Shown: positions 43,452-51,387 of the stretch, piece by piece
Position numbering within the stretch: position 1 is the first letter of the stretch
How the letters are laid out: each line of letters begins with the position of its first letter
NCBI GenBank assembly: GCA_030834125.1
Contig: JAURFW010000011.1
Coordinates: 1-64,000 of the forward strand
Direction: 5' to 3'
Length of the DNA stretch: 64,000 nt
Origin: Bacteroidota bacterium
Lineage (GTDB): Bacteria > Bacteroidota > Bacteroidia > NS11-12g > UBA955
Notes under the pieces: model-generated
What the model saw: only the letters and a program-made list of their open reading frames with translations
Database searches by the model: none
Told to the model about the DNA's origin: nothing
Position numbers and translations under genes: made by a program

Positions 43452-44771
43452 ATGTCAAAACGTAATATTGGCTTTTGGTCTGCCACAGCTATTGTCGTAG
43501 CCAATATGATTGGTACTGGAGTATTTACAAGTTTGGGTTATCAGATTATAGACATTCATCAGAGTTTTCCAGTATTAATGCTATGGATTATTGGTGGTTT
43601 TGTTGCTTTGTTGGGCGCTATTAGTTACGCTGAATTAGCATGCAGACTTCCAGAAGATGGAGGTGAGTTCTATTTTTTATCAAAGATTTTTCATCCTGCA
43701 GTTGGGTACATGGCTGGTTTTGCAAGTTCAACTGTCGGTTTTACTGCACCTGTAGCTGGTGCAGCTTTGGCCTTAGGTGCCTATCTAAAAGGGGTAATTC
43801 CTTGGATCTCTCCAAAGGAAATTGCCGCTGTTGTGATAATATTGATAACTGCAATTCATGCGTGGAATGCAAATTATGGATTGTGGTTCCAAAAGGTATC
43901 TACTGCAGCAAAGGTTTTATTAATAGCTATTTTTATTGGATTTGGACTCCTTGCTATTAATAATTCTCCATCACCTACTTTTAATGGTGTTACCGTTAAT
44001 AGCTCATTTAGCTTTGCTGATATTTGGGATGGTCTTTGGTTTGCTCCGGCATTTTCAGTTGGACTTGTTTGGGTATCATTTGCCTACAGTGGTTGGAATG
44101 CATCGGCATACTTTGCTGGTAGCGTTAGAAATCCTCAGAAAACTTTAACATCTAGCATAATCTTAGGGACGGCTTTGGTAACTGTACTTTATGTGTTCTT
44201 AAATTATGTTTTTATGAACTCCACTAATTGGGAGAATTTGGTTTTTAAAAAAGAGGTGGGATTGATTGCCGCCGAATCACTATTCGGTATAAAATGGGGT
44301 AATATAATGGGCGGAATTATTTCGATTTTATTGATTTCTACAATCAGTTCAATGGTTTTTACAGGGCCACGAGTCTTGAAATCAATGACTGAAAAAATGG
44401 GTATTTTTAAAGCTTTATCAAGGGTAAATAGTAGTAATTCCCCAAGGAATGCATTAATATTTCAAGGTATATTAAGTATCATATTTTTGTATACCCTAAG
44501 TTTTGAGTCGCTCATTTATTATGTGGCTTTTACACTGTCTATATTTACATTACTTACGGTTATAGGAATGATGAAGCTTCGTATTACAAATGGTAAACCA
44601 ACAACCTATAAAGCTTGGGGATATCCAATCACTCCCTTAATTTTTATAATAATTACTGCATTGGTTGCGTGGTACTTTATTATGGAGCATCCTAAGGAGA
44701 GTATTATTGGTGTAATTACCTCATTATTGGGCTTGTTACTATATTTTTTTAGTAAAAATAAGGAGATTTAA
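43452..44771 (+). CDS. amino acid permease, APC superfamily
   Basis: 439 residues with about 12 membrane helices. The first helix carries the APC motif VVANMIGTGVFTSLG (about 15-29), and SYAELACRLPEDGGEFYFL follows. It is expected to move an amino acid or polyamine with a proton or by exchange. The substrate is unknown; divergent placement next to ACMSD hints at tryptophan or a related compound, but that is a guess. The end overlaps the MFS gene's end by 4 bases. Confidence 0.92.
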   Translation: MSKRNIGFWSATAIVVANMIGTGVFTSLGYQIIDIHQSFPVLMLWIIGGFVALLGAISYAELACRLPEDGGEFYFLSKIFHPAVGYMAGFASSTVGFTAPVAGAALALGAYLKGVIPWISPKEIAAVVIILITAIHAWNANYGLWFQKVSTAAKVLLIAIFIGFGLLAINNSPSPTFNGVTVNSSFSFADIWDGLWFAPAFSVGLVWVSFAYSGWNASAYFAGSVRNPQKTLTSSIILGTALVTVLYVFLNYVFMNSTNWENLVFKKEVGLIAAESLFGIKWGNIMGGIISILLISTISSMVFTGPRVLKSMTEKMGIFKALSRVNSSNSPRNALIFQGILSIIFLYTLSFESLIYYVAFTLSIFTLLTVIGMMKLRITNGKPTTYKAWGYPITPLIFIIITALVAWYFIMEHPKESIIGVITSLLGLLLYFFSKNKEI

Positions 44772-46132
44772 TTTTTACTTTCTCCAAAGAGTGGTTCTTT
44801 TATTCGAAGTGTTAATAACGCTGCTATAATAAAGAATACACCTCCAAGCATTACATATTGAATTGGATAGTTCCCAAAAATATTTTTAACAATTGGGCCT
44901 CCAATTACGCCATTAATTATTTGAGGAATAACTATAAAAAAGTTAAATATTCCCATGTAAACACCCATTTTATGTTTAGGTATTTTGTCAACCAATAACG
45001 TATAAGGAATTGATAGTATACTTCCCCATGCCAGTCCTACGCCAATCATTGGAATCCACAGTAGTTGAGGATCATTGAATGAATACATTGAAATTAAACC
45101 AATTCCACCTGCAATCAAGGAGAAAATATGAACAAACTTTCTAGATGTAGCTTTTGCAAATTTATGAATGAAAAAAGCATAAATTGCAGATACGGCGTTG
45201 TATATACCAAATAAAATTCCAACCCAATCTCCAGCATCATTAAAAGCTTGAGAATGATTATCCTCTGGACTTAACCCGTAATGGTGGGTAGCAATAGCGG
45301 AAGTGGTATAAACCCACATTGTAAAAAGGCCAAACCAAGAAAAGAATTGAATCCAACCCAGTCTTTGCATTCTAATGGGCATTTTTGCAAAATCCTTCAG
45401 AATATCAGAAAATTTACTTTCTTCTTTTTCCTTTACATCGTTATATTTTTCAAATTCTTCTGGGGGATATTCTTTAGTTTTTATAATTGTAAGTAAAACC
45501 GTTCCTAAAAGTATCACCGCACCTATGTAAAATGAATAGACTACATTGTCTGGTACAATACCTTTAGTAGCTTTGTTTGAAACACCGAAAAAATTAGTTA
45601 AAGAATACGGTAGCCAAGATCCAATAACTGCACCAATACCTATTAAACCAGTTTGAACACCAAACCCTTGAGTGCTTTGTTCATCGGGTAGCATATCTCC
45701 TACCAGCGCTCTAAAAGGTTCCATGGCAATGTTAAAACTTGCATCCATAAATGCTAAGAATAGACCACCAATCCACAGCACTACAGAAAGGCCAAAAAGG
45801 GTGGCACTTGTATTAGATAACCCACTTGCATTAGGTAAAAAAATCAATCCTAAAAATGCTAAAACTGCTCCCAATAAAAAATATGGCTTCCTTCTTCCAA
45901 GTGCACTCCATGTTTTGTCGCTGAAAAAGCCAATAATGGGTTGAACCAATAAGCCGGTTATCGGAGCAACCAACCAAAACCAAGACAGTTGGTGCACATC
46001 GGCACCGAAAATTTGTAGAATTCTGCTCGCATTACCGTTTTGCAATGCAAAACCGCCTTGAATACCTAAAAACCCAAATGATAAAAACCATATTTGGGAA
46101 GTCGATAATTTTGGTTTTAAGGATTTAGACAT
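44768..46132 (-). CDS. MFS sugar transporter, SLC45/GPH-like
   Basis: 454 residues with about 12 membrane helices. SDKTWSALGRRKPYFLLGA (about 72-90) is the cytoplasmic loop signature of sucrose/maltose-type carriers, and PITGLLVQPIIGFFSDK precedes it. It is likely an H+-coupled maltose or maltodextrin uptake system, because the amylase gene ends 2 bases before its ATG and they form one operon. Substrate inference depends on that neighbour. Confidence 0.88.
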   Translation of the reverse strand: MSKSLKPKLSTSQIWFLSFGFLGIQGGFALQNGNASRILQIFGADVHQLSWFWLVAPITGLLVQPIIGFFSDKTWSALGRRKPYFLLGAVLAFLGLIFLPNASGLSNTSATLFGLSVVLWIGGLFLAFMDASFNIAMEPFRALVGDMLPDEQSTQGFGVQTGLIGIGAVIGSWLPYSLTNFFGVSNKATKGIVPDNVVYSFYIGAVILLGTVLLTIIKTKEYPPEEFEKYNDVKEKEESKFSDILKDFAKMPIRMQRLGWIQFFSWFGLFTMWVYTTSAIATHHYGLSPEDNHSQAFNDAGDWVGILFGIYNAVSAIYAFFIHKFAKATSRKFVHIFSLIAGGIGLISMYSFNDPQLLWIPMIGVGLAWGSILSIPYTLLVDKIPKHKMGVYMGIFNFFIVIPQIINGVIGGPIVKNIFGNYPIQYVMLGGVFFIIAALLTLRIKEPLFGESKN

Positions 46133-46134
46133 AT

Positions 46135-47535
46135 TTATTTATTGATAGTTAATACTATAAACCCATTAGGTTGGATTGTGAACTTTCCATCATTTAAGTC
46201 AACACCATCGGAAACAAATTCTTCAAAACCACTTAAATCCAAATTCGAATTGTATTCCTCTTGTCTCTTGGAAAAACTCACAGCCACTAGTACTTCGCTA
46301 TTAGCACCCTTTCTAGAAAAAACGTACAAACTATTTAATGTATTAGCCGAAAGAACTTTAGCTTTTCCACCCCATTTTCCATTTGCTAAACAATCTATTC
46401 TGTGCTTCAATGAATTCAATTTTCGATACCAGTTATACAGACTAGTATCGCCCCACTTGATTTGATCTTTTTCAAAAAATTCTAACCTTTTTTGATTGTT
46501 TGCCTCTTCTCCGGAATATATTAGTGGGAAGCTTTGTGGAAGAGTGTAGTTTAACACACTCCATTTTTTCCATTCGTTACCATACTTTTCAAGAACTGTT
46601 CCATTCCAAGAATTTTCATCATGATTTGTTAAAAAATGCATTTTGAAAACGTCAGAAGGAATCTCTTCATAGTTATTTTTCATATGCTCTAAGAAATCGT
46701 TGTAGGATTTATTTCCATGTGAAATTTCATGGGATAGAAAGTGATACCCCCATGCATAGTTTGCGTTAAATGCATTTTCAAAATATTCCTGAAAATTGGG
46801 ATTAATATCTGTTTGAGCTTCCATCTCAGCCAACATAAAAACGGGTTTTATCTTTTCTAATTTTGCTCTTGTATTTTGCCAGAATTTCGCTGGAACAAGA
46901 AAGGCAACATCGCATCTGTATCCATCAATATCACAATCTTTTACCCAATATTCCATTGCCGAGGACATTGAATCATGCAATTCTTCATTCGAATAATCAA
47001 ACTTTGCAACATCAGTCCAATCAAATTGAGTAACTATATTACCCACACTATCTTTCATATAAAATTCTGGCTTTTCTTCAATCCAAGGGTTATCCCAAGC
47101 AGAGTGATTGGCTACCCAATCAATAATAACTTTTAATCCATTATCGTGAGCTACTTTAACAAGGTTTTTAAATTCATCTGTGTTTCCATATTCAGGATTA
47201 ACTTTAGTGTAGTTTTGTACACTATAGTAACTTCCTAATCCACCTTTTCGGTTTTTAAATCCAATAGGGTGAATTGGCATTAACCACAATATATCTGCAC
47301 CTAAAGCTTTAATTCTAGGAATATCTTTGGTAAAAGCGGAAAATGTGCCTTCCTCAGTATGTTGTCTTATATTTACCTCGTAAATGACTGCATTTTTTGA
47401 CCATTCTGGTGCATAAAATTCTTTAGAATACTTAGAATCTTTTGTTTCAGAGTTTTGTGTTTGAGAGTGGGTAGTAGATAAACCTATTAGGCCGATTAGA
47501 ATTAGTTGGGATAGGGTTTTATTCATATGTGTCAT
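46135..47535 (-). CDS. GH13 alpha-amylase-family protein, exported
   Basis: 466 residues; a signal peptide begins at the ATG at 47535 or 47526 (MNKTLSQLILIGLIGLSTTH). It has a complete GH13 catalytic set: IIDWVANHSAWDNPW (region I), DGYRCDVAFLVP with the nucleophile aspartate (II), MLAEMEAQ with the acid/base glutamate (III) and LTNHDENSW (IV). A short beta domain ends the protein. It likely cleaves maltodextrin in the periplasm to supply the MFS carrier encoded downstream. Unlike the amylase at 35286 it has no large N-terminal domains. Confidence 0.93.
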   Translation of the reverse strand: MTHMNKTLSQLILIGLIGLSTTHSQTQNSETKDSKYSKEFYAPEWSKNAVIYEVNIRQHTEEGTFSAFTKDIPRIKALGADILWLMPIHPIGFKNRKGGLGSYYSVQNYTKVNPEYGNTDEFKNLVKVAHDNGLKVIIDWVANHSAWDNPWIEEKPEFYMKDSVGNIVTQFDWTDVAKFDYSNEELHDSMSSAMEYWVKDCDIDGYRCDVAFLVPAKFWQNTRAKLEKIKPVFMLAEMEAQTDINPNFQEYFENAFNANYAWGYHFLSHEISHGNKSYNDFLEHMKNNYEEIPSDVFKMHFLTNHDENSWNGTVLEKYGNEWKKWSVLNYTLPQSFPLIYSGEEANNQKRLEFFEKDQIKWGDTSLYNWYRKLNSLKHRIDCLANGKWGGKAKVLSANTLNSLYVFSRKGANSEVLVAVSFSKRQEEYNSNLDLSGFEEFVSDGVDLNDGKFTIQPNGFIVLTINK

Positions 47536-47603
47536 TTTTACACTAAGTGTTGCAATTTAATACAATATGTGTGTTTTACAAATAAATAAAGAATCAATAT
47601 TAA

Positions 47604-47611
47604 TACCTTTG
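47604..47611 (+). promoter_or_regulatory. -7 promoter element of the YbjN-like gene, leaderless spacing
   Basis: TACCTTTG ending 4 bases before the ATG at 47616; full consensus match, no -33 TTG at normal distance. Confidence 0.55.
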
Positions 47612-47615
47612 CAAA

Positions 47616-48083
47616 ATGGATTTAGTTGAACTTCAGGAGAAAGTGAAGACTGGAATTATTTCAATGGGTCTTTCAGAAAATGAGGCACAATGGGATGAGC
47701 ATGGGCAATGGGTATTATTAAAAGATGAGATCCCAGTATATATAGATGCTTGGGAGGAAACAGAAAGTACCCCTTGGAATTATGCAAATTTTGAGAAGGA
47801 CAGAAGTATTTTTCAAATTACCATACCGTTTTGTTTTGGACCAACGTTAAAGCGTGATGCTTTCTTTGAGGAGCTCTTGTCAGTGAATTTAAATCTGTTG
47901 TTTGGAAAATTTTCTTTTAACTCAAAAGAAAATATTTCTGTGATCTCTTATAGAATCCCAGGAGAAGCATTTCAGTCAACTAGTTTGCAGAGCATGATTG
48001 ATCTTTTGGCTTATTATTCTGAAATGGCTTATCACGTTTTAAAGGATGAGTTTAATCTTAAGCGTGTAAGTGCTATAAATTGA
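47616..48083 (+). CDS. YbjN-like small protein
   Basis: 155 residues, no signal peptide or membrane helix. The alternating strand and helix pattern, with Trp-rich segments (AQWDEHGQWVLLKDEIPVYIDAWEE, then IFQITIPFCFG) and a C-terminal helix LLAYYSEMAYHVL, resembles YbjN or type III chaperone-like folds, usually involved in protein interaction. The assignment is by shape only and no function can be given. It precedes a lipoprotein gene by 15 bases, but that gene has its own promoter box. Confidence 0.75.
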   Translation: MDLVELQEKVKTGIISMGLSENEAQWDEHGQWVLLKDEIPVYIDAWEETESTPWNYANFEKDRSIFQITIPFCFGPTLKRDAFFEELLSVNLNLLFGKFSFNSKENISVISYRIPGEAFQSTSLQSMIDLLAYYSEMAYHVLKDEFNLKRVSAIN

Positions 48084-48085
48084 TT

Positions 48086-48093
48086 TATATTTG
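48086..48093 (+). promoter_or_regulatory. -7 promoter element of the TPR-like lipoprotein gene, leaderless spacing
   Basis: TATATTTG ending 5 bases before the ATG at 48099. It overlaps the end of the preceding gene's 3' region; no clear -33. Confidence 0.5.
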
Positions 48094-48098
48094 ACACA

Positions 48099-48824
48099 AT
48101 GAAATTATTTACATTAATCGGAATTTTTGCTGCAATTTTATTTACAGCATGTGGTTCTAAATCAACTGATGAAAAAGTCACCCTAGATGTAGAAAAAGCT
48201 TACAATTTGGCTCATTCTGCTGGGGATAAGGAAACAGTAATTCAAACTTTAACACAATGGGCTGCAATTGATTCAAGTATCACGAATTGGGTGTGGGATA
48301 CGCTTGCTTATTACCATTATTTTTATAAAGTTACACCGGGTGCAGTTAGAAATCCGGGAACAGCACTATTTTATGTAAACAAGGGACTTGCAAATTCACC
48401 AAGCAATGAATTTTTAAAAGATATAAAAGCTAAGTTAGTTTTAGAAAAAGGAGATGATACTACTGCCTATACTATGTTTGAGGAAATGTGGAATTCTACT
48501 CACAAACCAACGTATTTCTGGGATCTTACATGGTTAGAAGTTGCACGTGGGAATGTTCCTAAAGCATTGCAAATGATTGATCAGGCAATGAATGACAGCG
48601 CTATCATGAGTGGAACCGTAACAATGGAACATATTCAAGCACAAATGACAGAAAACGTTAAGGCTGAAGCAGCATTCTTATTTCTTAAGTATCAAATTGA
48701 ATTTGCTAAGCAAAATATTATGAAAGGTGCGGAATATCTCCAGAAATGTGTGGAGATAGATCCAAATTTCTATGCTGCCAAACGGAGTATTATGGAGCTG
48801 CAGAGGTATTCTGCAGGACGATAA
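48099..48824 (+). CDS. lipoprotein with TPR-like repeats
   Basis: 241 residues. The lipobox is at the signal peptide end (GIFAAILFTACGSK), so the protein is lipid-anchored, probably in the outer or inner membrane. The rest is helical with TPR-like spacing (ALFYVNKGLANSPSNEF, ALQMIDQAMNDSAIM, GAEYLQKCVEIDPNFYAAKR). It may act in protein assembly at the envelope; no specific function is recognised. It meets the EEP gene tail to tail with a 3-base gap. Confidence 0.85.
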   Translation: MKLFTLIGIFAAILFTACGSKSTDEKVTLDVEKAYNLAHSAGDKETVIQTLTQWAAIDSSITNWVWDTLAYYHYFYKVTPGAVRNPGTALFYVNKGLANSPSNEFLKDIKAKLVLEKGDDTTAYTMFEEMWNSTHKPTYFWDLTWLEVARGNVPKALQMIDQAMNDSAIMSGTVTMEHIQAQMTENVKAEAAFLFLKYQIEFAKQNIMKGAEYLQKCVEIDPNFYAAKRSIMELQRYSAGR

Positions 48825-48827
48825 AAT

Positions 48828-49922
48828 TTATTCTAGTATTTGTGATAAATCTACTGCTGCTGAAACCAAGCAGTGGTCTCCAGGAACGTTTTTTCTGCTT
48901 TTATAGGAATTGAACGTAAATGGTTCTGAAGCAAATAGGTAGTCAATTCTAAAGGATGGAAATGGTCCTTTATAGGTGGTTTCAAACCCTTTGCCTTTTT
49001 CAACAAAAGCATCATTGAGATTTTCAGATAATTGTTTGTAGGTAAAACTTTGTGGAACGTCGTTGAAATCTCCTCCTATAATTCTTGGTTTTCTGTATTG
49101 TTCAATAGCAGTTTTGAGGAGCATAACTTGCTTGGCCCTTAGTTTGTATGCCTCCCTCATTCTCTTAACGAGGTTTTCTGTACCTATTTGGTCAAAGTCT
49201 GTATTTTCTTGCGCATTTTTCACAGTAAAATAGTCTGACTTGCTAAATCTAAAAGATTGTAAATGAATGTTATAAAATCTGATTATTCTATTTTGGTTAT
49301 AGTTGTTTATCTTGATATCTGCATACATGGCCATATTGCCAGTTTGATCATTAAAAGATATTCGATCGAAATTCTCAATAGGATATTTCGATAAAATACA
49401 CATTCCATATTCTCTACGTTGGTTAAGTTTTACTATTGAAATATGTTTGAAGGGAGTTTTATCCTTAATTTGATATAATAATTTTTCAAGACTTCCCTTT
49501 TTGGAATAAACCTCTTGCAACATTGCTACATCGGAATTTTCTGTATTTAAAATTTGAACTACGCTATCTACAGTCCAAATATTTTGGTAGTAACCGAATA
49601 AATTACAATTGAATATACTAACCTTTAAGCTGTTTTTTGAACTTGTTTTAGCATTCCATTGAACATAATTTGAGATAGGTCCAAATGAAAGAATTAAAAC
49701 AATTAATGGGATAATAGTTCTGATTTTCTTTTGAAAAGCCCAATAAATCAGTAATAATAAGTTGCCAATGAATAAAATAGGTAAAGCGAGACCGAATAAT
49801 GGTACATAACTAATCCATTCCGGAGATACATAGGGACTTCCTAGTGAAATTAATGTTAGTAATGTCCAAACCAGGGTTAAGGGAAAAACTATCCAATTAA
49901 ATATAGCAACTAAACTCTTCAC
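48828..49922 (-). CDS. membrane-anchored endonuclease/exonuclease/phosphatase-family protein
   Basis: 364 residues. The N-terminal helices (about 5-90) are followed by an EEP domain with VSIFNCNLFG, MLQEVYSK, FYNIHLQSF, GGDFNDVP, FRIDYLFAS and PGDHCLVSAAV, so the metal and catalytic residues are kept. Substrate could be nucleic acid, phosphoinositide-like or other phosphodiester. It is the last gene of the overlapping mutL-rhomboid-rhomboid-EEP operon; its ATG overlaps the upstream rhomboid stop by 4 bases. Confidence 0.92.
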   Translation of the reverse strand: MKSLVAIFNWIVFPLTLVWTLLTLISLGSPYVSPEWISYVPLFGLALPILFIGNLLLLIYWAFQKKIRTIIPLIVLILSFGPISNYVQWNAKTSSKNSLKVSIFNCNLFGYYQNIWTVDSVVQILNTENSDVAMLQEVYSKKGSLEKLLYQIKDKTPFKHISIVKLNQRREYGMCILSKYPIENFDRISFNDQTGNMAMYADIKINNYNQNRIIRFYNIHLQSFRFSKSDYFTVKNAQENTDFDQIGTENLVKRMREAYKLRAKQVMLLKTAIEQYRKPRIIGGDFNDVPQSFTYKQLSENLNDAFVEKGKGFETTYKGPFPSFRIDYLFASEPFTFNSYKSRKNVPGDHCLVSAAVDLSQILE

Positions 49923-50743
49923 TTTTTGCTAGCTTTAAATAGCATTTCTTTTTCTTTCTTGGTTAACTTATCATAGCCCGTTTGTGATATCTTATCTAAG
50001 ATTTTATCAATTTCTTCTTGTGAAGGGGTTTGCTTATTATTATTTATTGATACGCTTGCGCTTCGGCTAGGCTTTTGATTAAAACTATTCTTTTTCCAAG
50101 TGATTTTTGGGAATTTCCAAATGCCTTTTAATTCAGTTACATAAAGGGCGCCAAAAATATATCCTCCCACATGTGCTTGATTCCCACCGGCATTCATGCC
50201 GCCAAACATACCCAAAACGTCAAATACAATTTTGGCAATCACAATCCAACGCAGTTCTACAGCAATCATCCCAAATAAATAGACCCTGTAATTTGGGGTA
50301 AAAATGGCTGTGGCTAAGAGAATAGCAGAAATTCCAGCAGAGGCACCCACCAATGGAGCCTTATTATTAAAAACAATACTTAATATGTAAAATAGAATTA
50401 CCCCAGAGATCCCCCCTCCGAAAAATAGTTTCCAAATATGCTTTTTCCCTATGAGATCTTCTAAAATCATCCCTACAAAATACAGCCACAACATATTACC
50501 TAGAATATGCCAAAGTCCGGCATGAACGAATAAACTAGTTACAATACTGTAAAATGAAAAATATAAAGGCCATGTTGGATTAAAAGCAAAAATATTAAAT
50601 AAGAATCCTCCCAATGAGGTGAAAGATAAAATCCAAAGCGAGATAAAGACAATAACATTAATCCAAATAAGATTAATAACAGCTGGATTTAATGGGGAAA
50701 GAGGTTTTGCGTTTAAATTGACAAATGGTCTATTGGTAATCAT
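49919..50743 (-). CDS. rhomboid intramembrane serine protease with cytosolic tail
   Basis: 274 residues; six membrane helices with GASAGISAI (catalytic serine) and HVGGYIFG (catalytic histidine), the intramembrane dyad. The C-terminal tail ends EEIDKILDKISQTGYDKLT plus KKEKEMLFKASKK, a motif often seen in Bacteroidota rhomboids. It cleaves single-pass membrane proteins; the target is unknown. It overlaps its neighbours on both sides by 4 bases. Confidence 0.95.
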   Translation of the reverse strand: MITNRPFVNLNAKPLSPLNPAVINLIWINVIVFISLWILSFTSLGGFLFNIFAFNPTWPLYFSFYSIVTSLFVHAGLWHILGNMLWLYFVGMILEDLIGKKHIWKLFFGGGISGVILFYILSIVFNNKAPLVGASAGISAILLATAIFTPNYRVYLFGMIAVELRWIVIAKIVFDVLGMFGGMNAGGNQAHVGGYIFGALYVTELKGIWKFPKITWKKNSFNQKPSRSASVSINNNKQTPSQEEIDKILDKISQTGYDKLTKKEKEMLFKASKK

Positions 50744-51387
50744 TGATTAAATTTCTTTTTGAAAACTTGAATAAATATAAAACCAACAATTGCACCACCG
50801 ATATGTGCGAAATGAGCAATATTATCACTTTCCAAATCGAGAAAAGCTAATAATATATCCAGAGATACAATTATTGGAACCAAATATTTTGCTTTAATTG
50901 GATAAGGGAGAAAAAGGAAAATCATACTTTCATTGGGATATAAAACCGCGAAGGCAGTCATAACACCATATAGAGCACCACTGGCACCGAGCATTGGAGG
51001 ATAAGGAATATATAATCCACTTTCCATACTAGGGAAAAAAGTTCCTACTTTAGCATTTATGGATAGTCCCATCCAAATAAAATGAAGAAGAACTGCTCCG
51101 AAACCACTAATAAAGAATAACTTCAAGAATTTTCCCGTTCCCAAACGCATTTCTACAATCATCCCGAAAGAAAAGAGAGCAATTCCGTTAAATAATATAT
51201 GACCAAATCCACCATGGCAAAAGATATGTGTCACCAGTTGCCAAATTCTAAAATTAGAACTGTCAGGATAATACAAGTACCATAAATCTGGACTTATTCC
51301 AATATTTGGCAATGCAGTCTGCGCCATGGCACCTAAAACCATAATAATTAGGATATTTTTTAGACCGGGTGGTAGGTTTCTTATCAT
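50740..51387 (-). CDS. rhomboid intramembrane serine protease
   Basis: 215 residues, about six membrane helices. Catalytic serine in GASGALYGVM and histidine in HIGGAIVGF, so both rhomboids of the pair look active. It lacks the cytosolic tail of its neighbour. The start overlaps the end of mutL by 4 bases and its end overlaps the next rhomboid, so all four genes are translationally coupled. Confidence 0.94.
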   Translation of the reverse strand: MIRNLPPGLKNILIIMVLGAMAQTALPNIGISPDLWYLYYPDSSNFRIWQLVTHIFCHGGFGHILFNGIALFSFGMIVEMRLGTGKFLKLFFISGFGAVLLHFIWMGLSINAKVGTFFPSMESGLYIPYPPMLGASGALYGVMTAFAVLYPNESMIFLFLPYPIKAKYLVPIIVSLDILLAFLDLESDNIAHFAHIGGAIVGFIFIQVFKKKFNQ

